A DNA stretch of 64,000 nt from NCBI RefSeq assembly GCF_002863305.2, contig NZ_CP136962.1, positions 496,001 through 560,000 on the forward strand, in the 5' to 3' direction. The stretch comes from Neisseria perflava. GTDB lineage: Bacteria; Pseudomonadota; Gammaproteobacteria; Burkholderiales; Neisseriaceae. A program made the translations under genes and the position numbers. Below are positions 17,926 to 29,414 of the stretch, one piece after another; the first letter of the stretch is position 1; every line of letters starts with the position of its first letter. The notes under the pieces are model-generated. The model ran no database searches, was not told the DNA's origin, and saw nothing but the letters and a program-made list of their open reading frames with translations.

Positions 17926-20900
17926 CCAGCCGCCTTCGGGCGGCTGTGTGTTGAAACTTTCAAATCGTGATGTGTACCTACAGATACTTTTCCAGCCGCC
18001 TTCGGGCGGCTGTGTGTTGAAACTGTTGTTGGTCATCCTGATGCATCATTGGAACACGCCAGCCGCCTTCGGGCGGCTGTGTGTTGAAACCTGTTATGAA
18101 AATCAAATCGCCTGCTTATGTGGCCCAGCCGCCTTCGGGCGGCTGTGTGTTGAAACGTTTCAATATTGTTCAACCTGGCTCTGATTGGTCCCAGCCGCCT
18201 TCGGGCGGCTGTGTGTTGAAACATATGGTGAATTGGTAACAGCACTACCTAATGTTCCAGCCGCCTTCGGGCGGCTGTGTGTTGAAACTACTACCAAGAT
18301 TCGAACATTGAAGTAATTGGTCCAGCCGCCTTCGGGCGGCTGTGTGTTGAAACTGTCAACCCAACGTAAATTTGTTTTTGATGATAACCAGCCGCCTTCG
18401 GGCGGCTGTGTGTTGAAACCGTAATTCTGACAACATCTCTACTACTGAAGGTGACCAGCCGCCTTCGGGCGGCTGTGTGTTGAAACCGCAAATCACGGTA
18501 GCCGATGTGTTTGAAGCCCAACCAGCCGCCTTCGGGCGGCTGTGTGTTGAAACATTAATATTTATTCTGATAAAATCCCAATGATTTTCCAGCCGCCTTC
18601 GGGCGGCTGTGTGTTGAAACATCCACGCGGTCAAGCAGATATTGCGGCCAACTGACCCAGCCGCCTTCGGGCGGCTGTGTGTTGAAACGTCGATAAAGAT
18701 TAATTATTTAAAAGAAGAAGGCCGCCAGCCGCCTTCGGGCGGCTGTGTGTTGAAACTGCCGTGGTCGTTGCAAGTCATAGGCTTGTACAACCAGCCGCCT
18801 TCGGGCGGCTGTGTGTTGAAACAATCAATTCTTTCGGCAATTTGCCCCATATGGTTCCAGCCGCCTTCGGGCGGCTGTGTGTTGAAACTTGGCGGCGGCG
18901 CGCCTCGGCGGTGCGCTCTTTGTCCAGCCGCCTTCGGGCGGCTGTGTGTTGAAACTTCTGTTTTCAAAAAGTGTCCAACAGGTTTTGGACCAGCCGCCTT
19001 CGGGCGGCTGTGTGTTGAAACATCAAGCCATTGTTCATATTTATCAACAGCTTCACCAGCCGCCTTCGGGCGGCTGTGTGTTGAAACATGGATTGACCGA
19101 CAAATCCAATACTGGCAACAAACCAGCCGCCTTCGGGCGGCTGTGTGTTGAAACTTAACAAATACGTATATCCGCCGTCTTATATGTACCAGCCGCCTTC
19201 GGGCGGCTGTGTGTTGAAACCGTGTCAATAAGACTAAGGGAATTTATACCACCTTCCAGCCGCCTTCGGGCGGCTGTGTGTTGAAACCGTGTCAATAAGA
19301 CTAAGGGAATTTATACCACCTTCCAGCCGCCTTCGGGCGGCTGTGTGTTGAAACATTATCGATATTAATGAAAAATGAGAGAAAAAATCCCAGCCGCCTT
19401 CGGGCGGCTGTGTGTTGAAACTGCAGGGCATCTTCGGCGATGACGCCGAGACGCTCCCAGCCGCCTTCGGGCGGCTGTGTGTTGAAACTTGTATCGCGCG
19501 TTTGAAGCCGTCATGCGCGAATCCAGCCGCCTTCGGGCGGCTGTGTGTTGAAACACGGATAAGCGTAGGGATATAATATGCGATATAAACCAGCCGCCTT
19601 CGGGCGGCTGTGTGTTGAAACATTATTGATATTAATGAAAAACAAGAGAAAAAACCAGCCGCCTTCGGGCGGCTGTGTGTTGAAACTACGCCCCCGATGG
19701 CATCTACTGCCAGTCTAAACCAGCCGCCTTCGGGCGGCTGTGTGTTGAAACGATTACCACCGCCATGCCTAAGGCGTTGACGGAGCGTCCAGCCGCCTTC
19801 GGGCGGCTGTGTGTTGAAACCGGAGAGATAGATAAAACGCTGGCCGACTTTGAGCCCAGCCGCCTTCGGGCGGCTGTGTGTTGAAACGGCTTTGGTCTTG
19901 GCGGCGGTGTAGTTTGCGGTCCCAGCCGCCTTCGGGCGGCTGTGTGTTGAAACACACATAAAGAGCTGACGAAATTCCGCTGGCGAGCCAGCCGCCTTCG
20001 GGCGGCTGTGTGTTGAAACAGACCGCCTTAAACCCAAACGCCTTTTAAAAAACCAGCCGCCTTCGGGCGGCTGTGTGTTGAAACCGGCAAGCAGTGGCTG
20101 ACCGCTGAAGACGACAAACCAGCCGCCTTCGGGCGGCTGTGTGTTGAAACATATCGCGTAAAGCCGACCGTAAAAACGACCGTTCCAGCCGCCTTCGGGC
20201 GGCTGTGTGTTGAAACTTGTGTGAGTTGATTCACGTTCATTTATCGCTCCTCCAGCCGCCTTCGGGCGGCTGTGTGTTGAAACCGAAATTGGTGCAACAG
20301 GCCGTCTGAAATTGGGAACCAGCCGCCTTCGGGCGGCTGTGTGTTGAAACGATTATGAGCCGTTTTATAACGTAGGTCATTCCAACCAGCCGCCTTCGGG
20401 CGGCTGTGTGTTGAAACAGGTAAGTTCAAAGGCGCGTTAATTAACGGCCTGCCAGCCGCCTTCGGGCGGCTGTGTGTTGAAACGCTGTAGCCTCGAACTT
20501 CTCGCCGGTGTTAGGCACCAGCCGCCTTCGGGCGGCTGTGTGTTGAAACTTCGCCGATGGCAACCGCTATATCTTCGGGCGCAAACCAGCCGCCTTCGGG
20601 CGGCTGTGTGTTGAAACGGGTGTATCGCAACAGCCTGTGTTGCAATCCAAGACCAGCCGCCTTCGGGCGGCTGTGTGTTGAAACTTAGTAAAGGCATTGC
20701 GGTTTTCATTTTCGATTTCCCAGCCGCCTTCGGGCGGCTGTGTGTTGAAACAGTGTCACAATCAAGGATGGCGTTTTGCAGTTCTCCAGCCGCCTTCGGG
20801 CGGCTGTGTGTTGAAACCGTACATCAATTAAGCAACGGCAAACAAATAAACCCAGCCGCCTTCGGGCGGCTGTGTGTTGAAACGTTATAAATGTTAATGA

Positions 20901-23900
20901 TTTTGATATAAGAGGGGGCCAGCCGCCTTCGGGCGGCTGTGTGTTGAAACTGCCGTCCGAAAAATAAAACGGCTTTAAAAATAACCAGCCGCCTTCGGGC
21001 GGCTGTGTGTTGAAACTTTGATGAGCTGGAAATAAACGAATCGGGCGAAACCAGCCGCCTTCGGGCGGCTGTGTGTTGAAACCATTAGAATTCTTGCCAA
21101 ATTTCATGTTGCTACCCCCAGCCGCCTTCGGGCGGCTGTGTGTTGAAACTTTACTTGGATTTCACGCAATAGCCTTTGGTATTCCAGCCGCCTTCGGGCG
21201 GCTGTGTGTTGAAACCTAATTGCAACATCATATTAATAGCTCGGCCTGCCCCAGCCGCCTTCGGGCGGCTGTGTGTTGAAACGTATCATTCAACCAATCA
21301 GACCCAATTTGCGAAACCCAGCCGCCTTCGGGCGGCTGTGTGTTGAAACTATTTGAGCCATAGGCAAATTTTGATTATTTGCCCAGCCGCCTTCGGGCGG
21401 CTGTGTGTTGAAACGCCCGATTCCGTTGCTATGCGCGCTATCTTGGACCAGCCGCCTTCGGGCGGCTGTGTGTTGAAACTCTTAACTTACAGGAAAGACA
21501 AAATGAAAAAATCCCAGCCGCCTTCGGGCGGCTGTGTGTTGAAACTGGACGGCCTTTGTGTTTGCGTTGAATTTGCGCACCCAGCCGCCTTCGGGCGGCT
21601 GTGTGTTGAAACCATGAACATGGATCAGATGTGGGGCATACCCGATTCCAGCCGCCTTCGGGCGGCTGTGTGTTGAAACATGTTTCTTGAAGCTAAGAGA
21701 TAGGCGTTATCTACCAGCCGCCTTCGGGCGGCTGTGTGTTGAAACGACCTGTATGCGGCGAACATCATCGATGTAACCGCCAGCCGCCTTCGGGCGGCTG
21801 TGTGTTGAAACACAACGTAGAAGCCTACCGCAATGAAAACCGCAACCAGCCGCCTTCGGGCGGCTGTGTGTTGAAACAAGAATGAAGCCGCTATTGCTAT
21901 TGGCGCGTCCCCCAGCCGCCTTCGGGCGGCTGTGTGTTGAAACAATTTCAGGCAACGAGGTCAGCGGTAGGAATGCTACCAGCCGCCTTCGGGCGGCTGT
22001 GTGTTGAAACTCTGCATCGCTGAGTTTACCAAAGTCGATGCGGTCCCAGCCGCCTTCGGGCGGCTGTGTGTTGAAACGAGCGGACAAAAACACCTCTACT
22101 TGTTTTAGCAGACCAGCCGCCTTCGGGCGGCTGTGTGTTGAAACGTTTTAAATCTTTTTTGTGTTTTTGTGTTATTTTCCAGCCGCCTTCGGGCGGCTGT
22201 GTGTTGAAACGCGTAAGACTGGCTTGTATGTCAGCAATGATGGTTCCAGCCGCCTTCGGGCGGCTGTGTGTTGAAACTACAATCTTCTGTTGTCGTTCCC
22301 TTTAGTATTGGACCAGCCGCCTTCGGGCGGCTGTGTGTTGAAACAAAGTAGAAATCCATTGCCGACTGCAACACGTCCCAGCCGCCTTCGGGCGGCTGTG
22401 TGTTGAAACATCCGAAAGTATGCGCGTAAGGCTGATTTAACCGCCAGCCGCCTTCGGGCGGCTGTGTGTTGAAACTAGTCGCGGTGTCGCAGGGTAAATG
22501 GATTACAGCCCCAGCCGCCTTCGGGCGGCTGTGTGTTGAAACTATGTCCTATGAACTTATACCTGAGCTGCAAGCCCAGCCGCCTTCGGGCGGCTGTGTG
22601 TTGAAACCCCTGCGGCTTCGCGTTCGCGGAGATGTGCATACAGCCAGCCGCCTTCGGGCGGCTGTGTGTTGAAACCCCAGTCGGCGTGCCAGTTGTCATT
22701 GTCGGCCACCAGCCGCCTTCGGGCGGCTGTGTGTTGAAACCCCCGCGCATGAATAATAGTATGCGGAAAGCCGAAGCCAGCCGCCTTCGGGCGGCTGTGT
22801 GTTGAAACCACACCACCATCAATTGCTCGCGCTCCAACCGTTCCAGCCGCCTTCGGGCGGCTGTGTGTTGAAACTGCAATCCGTATCTGACCCTTGAGCA
22901 GAAGTATCCCAGCCGCCTTCGGGCGGCTGTGTGTTGAAACAAGTCCCCCCATGCCGCACGGGTGGCGACAACAGCCCAGCCGCCTTCGGGCGGCTGTGTG
23001 TTGAAACGCGTCATAGGCGACATACACAGTTGAAACTTGTGTCCAGCCGCCTTCGGGCGGCTGTGTGTTGAAACCGCGAAATGGAAGGCTCTTTCGCCAC
23101 TGGCGACACCAGCCGCCTTCGGGCGGCTGTGTGTTGAAACTTTGTAAAATAGGATTGTTTGCTGGTTAAGGCTTCCAGCCGCCTTCGGGCGGCTGTGTGT
23201 TGAAACCTGCCACATGCATGGTTTTGGTATCTGGTCTTTTCCAGCCGCTTTCGGGCGGCTGTGTGTTGAAACAGACGGGGTTTAAGGTATTGCAGGCGGC
23301 GGAAACACCAGCCGCCTTCGGGCGGCTGTGTGTTGAAACCGATTTGGTCTTGTATTGCTTGGCGCTGACCGGCAACCAGCCGCCTTCGGGCGGCTGTGTG
23401 TTGAAACAACGCGGGTAATTTTTGGGCGTATTGCATTGGTCAGCCAGCCGCCTTCGGGCGGCTGTGTGTTGAAACAATCATCACATAATGCTTTTATTGA
23501 TGTTTTAAAACCAGCCGCCTTCGGGCGGCTGTGTGTTGAAACCCCGATGGTCGGCTGACCCAACACATCACGAAGCCCCAGCCGCCTTCGGGCGGCTGTG
23601 TGTTGAAACCGCCAAAGAGACTTATTACGCGGAATCTTTATACCCAGCCGCCTTCGGGCGGCTGTGTGTTGAAACCGTCGCTGCTTGACCGTGCGTTGCA
23701 ATCGGGCGCCCAGCCGCCTTCGGGCGGCTGTGTGTTGAAACCAACTGACTGGCGGCCACACCGCCTGGGTAGTGTCCAGCCGCCTTCGGGCGGCTGTGTG
23801 TTGAAACACTTTCGGCAAAATGCTGCTGGCTCAATTCCGCGAGCCAGCCGCCTTCGGGCGGCTGTGTGTTGAAACTTCCAAACTCAACAGACTAATAAAA

Positions 23901-25069
23901 GGCCGCGTCCAGCCGCCTTCGGGCGGCTGTGTGTTGAAACCTGACGATTCTACTGTTGACGGTAAGGTCGTTCGCCAGCCGCCTTCGGGCGGCTGTGTGT
24001 TGAAACATAGAGTGCAACAAAAAGACGGGCGTAATTTGCTCCCAGCCGCCTTCGGGCGGCTGTGTGTTGAAACAGAAGTTCTTGGGTACCAGTGAGGAAC
24101 TCACGGGCCAGCCGCCTTCGGGCGGCTGTGTGTTGAAACCCTGCATCAGTTTCTAGGCTATCTTCTTTAGCTGCCAGCCGCCTTCGGGCGGCTGTGTGTT
24201 GAAACCGGCATCGCCATCGGCGACCGCGCGCAGGGCTTTCCAGCCGCCTTCGGGCGGCTGTGTGTTGAAACAAAAAACTATTTCAAACCTGACAGCACAA
24301 ATACAGCCAGCCGCCTTCGGGCGGCTGTGTGTTGAAACCGCATGATGGCTATTAATATCAGCTTTATATGTTCCAGCCGCCTTCGGGCGGCTGTGTGTTG
24401 AAACCGATACGTGCAAAGTCGTTGCCTACTTGTGTGGACCAGCCGCCTTCGGGCGGCTGTGTGTTGAAACGTTTTATCTTAATAGCCATTTTATCCGGGC
24501 TATTCCAGCCGCCTTCGGGCGGCTGTGTGTTGAAACTTGCAAGATGCTGTCGTCCATATTGGGGAAGGCTTCCAGCCGCCTTCGGGCGGCTGTGTGTTGA
24601 AACGTGCAAGAAAAACACCCCAAACATTTGGCTGCCTCCAGCCGCCTTCGGGCGGCTGTGTGTTGAAACTTTCCAATAGACAAGCTCGACTGTGAATTTA
24701 TGCCCAGCCGCCTTCGGGCGGCTGTGTGTTGAAACGGTTCCTACTCTGGATAAAGAAGGGTGGTTACAATACCAGCCGCCTTCGGGCGGCTGTGTGTTGA
24801 AACCATACAAATCATCAAATACTATTTTTTATCATGAACCCAGCCGCCTTCGGGCGGCTGTGTGTTGAAACGTCTAAAGTCAATGAATCTGAAGCAAAAA
24901 TTCAACCAGCCGCCTTCGGGCGGCTGTGTGTTGAAACCTGTCACAGTTTTGTTTGATGGTGGTCTGTACAACCAGCCGCCTTCGGGCGGCTGTGTGTTGA
25001 AACCGCAAATACTTGCAACCACCGAAACGCCTCCCAACCAGCCGCCTTCGGGCGGCTGTGTGTTGAAAA
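17926..25069 (+). CRISPR. Type I-C CRISPR array, about 108 repeats
   Basis: The repeat is 32 bp, starting CCAGCCGCC and ending TGTGTTGAAAC, with an AGCCGCC-TTC-GGGCGGCT hairpin. By hand count there are 108 repeats and 107 spacers of about 33-36 nt (mean period 66.5). Repeats are almost invariant: I saw one internal variant (C to T at 23249), and the last repeat (25038-25069) ends in A instead of C, marking the leader-distal end. Spacers 20 and 21 (19221-19255 and 19288-19322) are identical. Spacers 22 and 26 (19355-19389 and 19622-19654) are diverged relatives. Spacer 36 (20284-20318) contains a full AGGCCGTCTGAA DUS. Confidence 0.98.
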
Positions 25070-25121
25070 TCTGCCACCGTATCTCATGTCTGAGTAGGGA
25101 CGAGGGGCTGTATGTTCAAAT

Positions 25122-25258
25122 ATCGTCCAAGCAGACCGCTCTTCTTTTGATCCTTCGCTTTTCGAAGCTTTAGTGAAAGCTGTGGAGGATATTAGAAGCA
25201 AGTTATAAAGGGTAATTAATAACAATGCCGTCTGAAAAAGTTTCAGACGGCATTTTTT
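25122..25258 (+). repeat. Right copy of the pip 3'-end direct repeat
   Basis: This is a near-copy of 8056-8192 comprising the tail of pip (final codons through TTATAA) and its ATGCCGTCTGAA inverted-pair terminator. It is not attached to a pip gene; upstream are only the end of the CRISPR array and ~50 bp. It differs from the left copy by scattered substitutions, so the duplication is not brand new. Confidence 0.85.
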
Positions 25259-25331
25259 TCTATTTACATATTAAATTTAATATCATATTATCATTGAATC
25301 TATATCAATTTGAATTTTTTAGAATTTCAAT

Positions 25332-25634
25332 ATGACCCCCTCATTTACTACGCTCATTCCGCCCAAGATAAACTCGGCAATCCCTTGCCTTACAAACCAT
25401 TGGCAAACCTTGCAAAGTCATTCGGTAAATGTGGGCGAAATGGCGGCTGAGTTTGCCCGGGTATTTGATGCGCAGGAAATTGCCTGCCAGACGGGACAGC
25501 TTCATGATTTAGGGAAATATTCAGTTGCCTTTAATCACCGATTGCATGGCGGCCCTTTAGTCGATCATGCCACCGCCGGAGCCAAAATTGCAAAAATGCT
25601 TGCTTCAGGGTGGGTTCCAAAGTATAAACTGTAG
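25332..25634 (+). pseudogene. Truncated Cas3 HD-domain remnant
   Basis: A 100-residue frame opens with a Cas3-like N-terminus. HSVNVGEMAAEFARVF, QLHDLGKYSVAF and VDHATAGAKIAKML match the start of the HD nuclease domain, including the HD pair of HDLGK. It then stops after ASGWVPKYKL, before the rest of the HD domain and the whole helicase. It is clearly different in sequence from the intact Cas3 at 8483. It lies outside the direct repeat, next to adhC. The likely reading is the residue of an older cas locus at the same chromosomal site. Confidence 0.75.
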
Positions 25635-25685
25635 TTATCTTTCGTAGGCTAGATAACTTTATTAATGAATTAAAAGGCAAAAATA

Positions 25686-26822
25686 ATGGAAATTAAACAA
25701 ACCAATTCAACCATCAAATCTCGTGCGGCGGTGGCATTCGCCCCAAATCAACCCTTACAAATTGTGGAAATCGACGTAGAAATGCCGCGTAAAGGCGAGG
25801 TGTTAATTCGTAACACTCACACTGGTGTGTGCCATACTGATGCATTTACGTTATCAGGGAGTGATCCTGAAGGCGTGTTTCCTGTGGTACTTGGGCATGA
25901 AGGTGCAGGTGTGGTTGTTGCTGTGGGCGAAGGTGTGTCAAGCGTAAAACCAGGTGATCACGTGATTCCTCTTTATACCGCTGAATGTGGTGAATGTGAG
26001 TTTTGTCGTTCAGGTAAAACCAACTTGTGCGTCTCAGTGCGTGATACACAAGGTAAAGGCTTAATGCCAGATGGCACGACGCGTTTTTCTTATCAAGGTC
26101 AGCCGATCTATCACTATATGGGCTGTTCTACTTTCAGTGAATACTCAGTTGTTGCCGAAGTTTCACTGGCGAAAATCAATCCAAAAGCAAACCATGAACA
26201 AGTATGTTTGCTTGGCTGCGGCGTTACCACAGGTATTGGTGCGGTGCATAACACAGCAAAAGTGCAAGAAGGCGACTCTGTGGCGGTGTTTGGCTTGGGG
26301 GCGATTGGTTTGGCGGTGGTGCAAGGTGCGCGTCAAGCCAAAGCCGGCCGCATTATCGCCATTGATACCAATCCTGCAAAATTCGAGTTGGCAAAACAGT
26401 TTGGTGCAACGGATTGTTTGAATCCGAACGATTACGATAAACCGATCAAAGATGTGTTGTTAGACATCAATAAATGGGGCATAGACCACACCTTTGAATG
26501 TATCGGCAACGTAAATGTAATGCGTCAAGCATTAGAAAGCGCACACCGTGGCTGGGGACAATCCATTATCATCGGCGTAGCGGGTGCAGGACAAGAAATT
26601 TCAACTCGTCCGTTCCAGTTGGTAACAGGTCGTGTTTGGAAAGGCACGGCATTTGGCGGCGTGAAAGGCCGCTCTGAACTTCCGAAAATGGTGGAAGACT
26701 CAATGAAAGGCGACATCCAGTTAGAACCGTTTGTGACCCACACAATGAAACTTGATCAAATTAATGAGGCCTTTGAGTTAATGCACGAAGGTAAATCGAT
26801 CCGCGCTGTTATTCATTACTAA
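25686..26822 (+). CDS. adhC: S-(hydroxymethyl)glutathione dehydrogenase / class III alcohol dehydrogenase
   Basis: The 378-residue zinc enzyme oxidises the glutathione adduct of formaldehyde and can also reduce S-nitrosoglutathione. It has the catalytic zinc ligands in GVCHTDAF and GHEGAG, the structural zinc cluster [15 protein letters not shown], and the NAD-binding GLGAIGLAV. It is followed 8 bp later by S-formylglutathione hydrolase, the next pathway step. No DUS occurs in this gene pair, and wording and codon use look Pasteurellaceae-like, which suggests transfer. No MerR-type regulator (NmlR) is adjacent. Confidence 0.95.
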   Translation: MEIKQTNSTIKSRAAVAFAPNQPLQIVEIDVEMPRKGEVLIRNTHTGVCHTDAFTLSGSDPEGVFPVVLGHEGAGVVVAVGEGVSSVKPGDHVIPLYTAECGECEFCRSGKTNLCVSVRDTQGKGLMPDGTTRFSYQGQPIYHYMGCSTFSEYSVVAEVSLAKINPKANHEQVCLLGCGVTTGIGAVHNTAKVQEGDSVAVFGLGAIGLAVVQGARQAKAGRIIAIDTNPAKFELAKQFGATDCLNPNDYDKPIKDVLLDINKWGIDHTFECIGNVNVMRQALESAHRGWGQSIIIGVAGAGQEISTRPFQLVTGRVWKGTAFGGVKGRSELPKMVEDSMKGDIQLEPFVTHTMKLDQINEAFELMHEGKSIRAVIHY

Positions 26823-26830
26823 GGTACGCG

Positions 26831-27658
26831 ATGAAACTGATTGAACAACATCAAATTTTTGGCGGTTCGCAACAAGTTTGGGCACACCATGCCCAAACGT
26901 TGCAATGCGAAATGAAATTTGCCGTCTATTTGCCGGATAATCCAGAGAATCGATCGCTTGGTGTGGTTTATTGGCTTTCCGGCTTGACGTGCACTGAACA
27001 AAATTTCATTACCAAATCAGGATTTCAGCGTTACGCGGCAGAACATCAAGTGATTGTGGTTGCCCCCGATACCAGCCCTCGCGGAGAGCAAGTACCGAAC
27101 GATGATGCTTACGATTTGGGGCAGGGGGCGGGCTTTTATTTGAATGCAACCGAGCAGCCTTGGGCGACGAATTATCAAATGTATGATTATATTTTGAACG
27201 AGTTGCCTAGTCTGATTGAAGAAAAATTTTCTACCAACGGCAAACGTTCCATTATGGGGCATTCAATGGGCGGACACGGTGCATTGGTATTGGCATTGCG
27301 AAACCGGGAACGTTATCAAAGTGTTTCTGCCTTTTCGCCCATTTTGTCGCCAAGCCTCGTGCCTTGGGGAGAAAAAGCCTTTTCTGCCTATTTAGGGGAA
27401 GATCGTGAAAAATGGCAGCAATATGATGCCAACTCGCTCATTCAACAAGGCTATAAAGTGCGAGGTATGCGCATTGATCAGGGCTTGGAAGATGAGTTTT
27501 TGCCAACACAATTGCGTACCGAAGATTTTATCGAAACCTGCCGTGCGGCAAACCAACCGGTCGATGTGCGCTTCCATAAAGGCTACGATCATAGCTATTA
27601 CTTCATCGCCAGTTTTATTGGTGAGCATATTGCCTATCATGCGGCATTTTTGAAGTAA
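26831..27658 (+). CDS. S-formylglutathione hydrolase
   Basis: This 275-residue esterase-D-family serine hydrolase converts S-formylglutathione to formate and glutathione, completing formaldehyde detoxification begun by AdhC. The nucleophile elbow is GHSMGGHGAL; YWLSGLTCTEQNF and the C-terminal GYDHSYYFIASFI (catalytic His) are family signatures. It is the second gene of the operon and ends at a non-DUS terminator. The usual symbols estD, fghA or frmB would all fit. Confidence 0.94.
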   Translation: MKLIEQHQIFGGSQQVWAHHAQTLQCEMKFAVYLPDNPENRSLGVVYWLSGLTCTEQNFITKSGFQRYAAEHQVIVVAPDTSPRGEQVPNDDAYDLGQGAGFYLNATEQPWATNYQMYDYILNELPSLIEEKFSTNGKRSIMGHSMGGHGALVLALRNRERYQSVSAFSPILSPSLVPWGEKAFSAYLGEDREKWQQYDANSLIQQGYKVRGMRIDQGLEDEFLPTQLRTEDFIETCRAANQPVDVRFHKGYDHSYYFIASFIGEHIAYHAAFLK

Positions 27659-27688
27659 ACCAAAGAAGTAATTTGTGTTAATAAATTA

Positions 27689-27713
27689 AAAAGGCATCGG
27701 ATTGATGCCTTTT
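27689..27713 (+). terminator. Terminator of the adhC operon
   Basis: AAAAGGCATC and GATGCCTTTT form a stem followed by a T-rich tract. Unlike most terminators here it does not use the DUS, in line with an imported operon. Confidence 0.8.
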
Positions 27714-27771
27714 ATTTTTTATAAATGATGAAGAATAATGCGACTAAAATTAGCTAGCTTGCCCACTCTAT

Positions 27772-29400
27772 TTAAATATCCCCCCATTCCAATCCAAATC
27801 GCTGTAAATATTTCCTTAATCGGTCGCTGTCATTGACTTTTGCCCTTTCTGTTCGGGAAATATTGAATAAAGCGCGACCGGCAGCGGCCATGTTGGGGTG
27901 TTTGCGGCATTCGTCGATGACGTGTTGCAGTTGCAGTTTGTCGAACAAATCCAATGTGTCCCAATCGACTTTATCGGGGTAGTTTTGTGTTTTTTCAGAC
28001 GGCCTGTTATGTAGGAGGCCGTCTGAAAAGGGTTCTTCCGACCATAACCATTTTAGGCGTTCGATTTCGGCTTGGACTTGTTCTACCTGTATCCTGCCTT
28101 GGGGCGCGAGTGTGGCCAGGCGCATGATGCTGGCGGCGAGATCGCGGAAGTTACCGCGCCATGGGGCTTGGTTGGAGTGGGCGAAGTCGAGGTAGGCGGC
28201 CAGGGCTTCTTTGTTGAAGCGGGTGGTTCGGCCGAGTTCTTGCGAAGCTAGGGCGAGCTGGTGTTCAACGTTGGGCTCGATGTCTTCGCGGCGGTTGGCG
28301 AGTGCGGGTAGCGGATAGTTCCAAATATTGATGCGGGCGAACAGGTCTTCGCGGAAGCGTCCGGCGCGGATTTCGTGGCGCAGGTCGCGGTTGGTGCCGG
28401 CGATGAGTTGGAAGTCGCTTTTGACTTCGCTGTCGCTGCCGACGGGATAAAAGTGTTTTTCTTCAATGGCTTTGAGCAACATGGCTTGCTCGTCCAAGCC
28501 CAATTCTCCGATTTCATCTAAAAACAATACGCCGCCGTCGGCAGTTTTCAGATAGCCTTCACGTTTTTCTGCGGCGCCGGTAAAGGCGCCTTTTTTGTGG
28601 CCGAACAGGGCAGATGCTGCGCCGTCGCCGCGAAGGGTGGCGCAGTTTACATCGACAAATGTGCCTTTAATCAAATGGCGCGCTTTTTTCAATTCAAAAA
28701 TCCTGCGTGCCAGCATGGATTTGCCTGCGCCTGTCGGGCCGGAAAGCAGAATGGGGGAAGGGGAGTTGAGCGCGACTTGTTCGATTTCGGCAATCATGCG
28801 GTTGAAGGCGGCGTTTTGGGTGGAGATGCCGCTTTTCAGGTAGCGCACTGCATCGTCGCGTACGGCGGCAAGGCGTTCTGCCAGTACGTCGTAACGAGCC
28901 AAGTCTAAATCGATGATTTCATAACTGCCGACATTGCCTTCCTCCATGCTGCGTCTTTGGTTTTTGGGAGGGGCGGTTTGTAAAAGTACGCCGGGGATTT
29001 GACGCGATTCCACCAATAAAAACAGGCAGATTTGGGCAACGTGCGTACCCGTGGTGATGTGGGTGAGATAGGTTTCTTCTTCTGTATCAAATGGATAGCT
29101 TGCTGCCCAATCGTGCAGCTTGGTATAAACCTCGGAGAAGTCCCACGGGTTTGCCAGCTCCATAGGCACGAGATTAACGACTGTGTGGGGTGACACCTGC
29201 TGAATATCGGCTTTTACATGATCCGCCAGTTCGCGGTATTTCTCCGCATAAAACAGCTCCATACGGTCGAGATGAAAATCTTGACGCTGATTCATGGCGA
29301 CGTTTGGCCGCCATTTCAACCAACGGCCCTGACCGAAACCGCTGTCCAATACCGTACCGAGAAAGCTGACGGCGACTTGTTTTTTGGGATTGGTATTCAT
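27772..29400 (-). CDS. rtcR: RtcR, sigma-54-dependent RNA-repair regulator
   Basis: The 542-residue enhancer-binding protein has an N-terminal ~190-residue RtcR (CARF-like) sensor domain beginning with KKQVAVSFLGTVLDSGFG, a AAA+ domain with Walker A GPTGAGKS, the sigma-54 loop HKKGAFTGA and Walker B GGVLFLDEIGE, and a C-terminal helix-turn-helix (AGRALFNISRTERAK). In other bacteria RtcR senses RNA damage and activates the rtc RNA-repair genes from a sigma-54 promoter. Here such a promoter lies at 30317-30333, before Y RNAs and rsr. An inverted DUS pair (27994-28027) is read in frame in the linker before the HTH. It follows the Thg1-like gene by 14 bp. Confidence 0.93.
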   Translation of the reverse strand: MNTNPKKQVAVSFLGTVLDSGFGQGRWLKWRPNVAMNQRQDFHLDRMELFYAEKYRELADHVKADIQQVSPHTVVNLVPMELANPWDFSEVYTKLHDWAASYPFDTEEETYLTHITTGTHVAQICLFLLVESRQIPGVLLQTAPPKNQRRSMEEGNVGSYEIIDLDLARYDVLAERLAAVRDDAVRYLKSGISTQNAAFNRMIAEIEQVALNSPSPILLSGPTGAGKSMLARRIFELKKARHLIKGTFVDVNCATLRGDGAASALFGHKKGAFTGAAEKREGYLKTADGGVLFLDEIGELGLDEQAMLLKAIEEKHFYPVGSDSEVKSDFQLIAGTNRDLRHEIRAGRFREDLFARINIWNYPLPALANRREDIEPNVEHQLALASQELGRTTRFNKEALAAYLDFAHSNQAPWRGNFRDLAASIMRLATLAPQGRIQVEQVQAEIERLKWLWSEEPFSDGLLHNRPSEKTQNYPDKVDWDTLDLFDKLQLQHVIDECRKHPNMAAAGRALFNISRTERAKVNDSDRLRKYLQRFGLEWGDI

Positions 29401-29414
29401 GTTTCAGACGGCCT

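Noticed and set aside
17948..25173. Many open frames of 60-270 codons on both strands across the CRISPR array
   Set aside because: They are translations of the repeat (recurring QPPSGGCVLK or FNTQPPEGGW peptides) and not genes.
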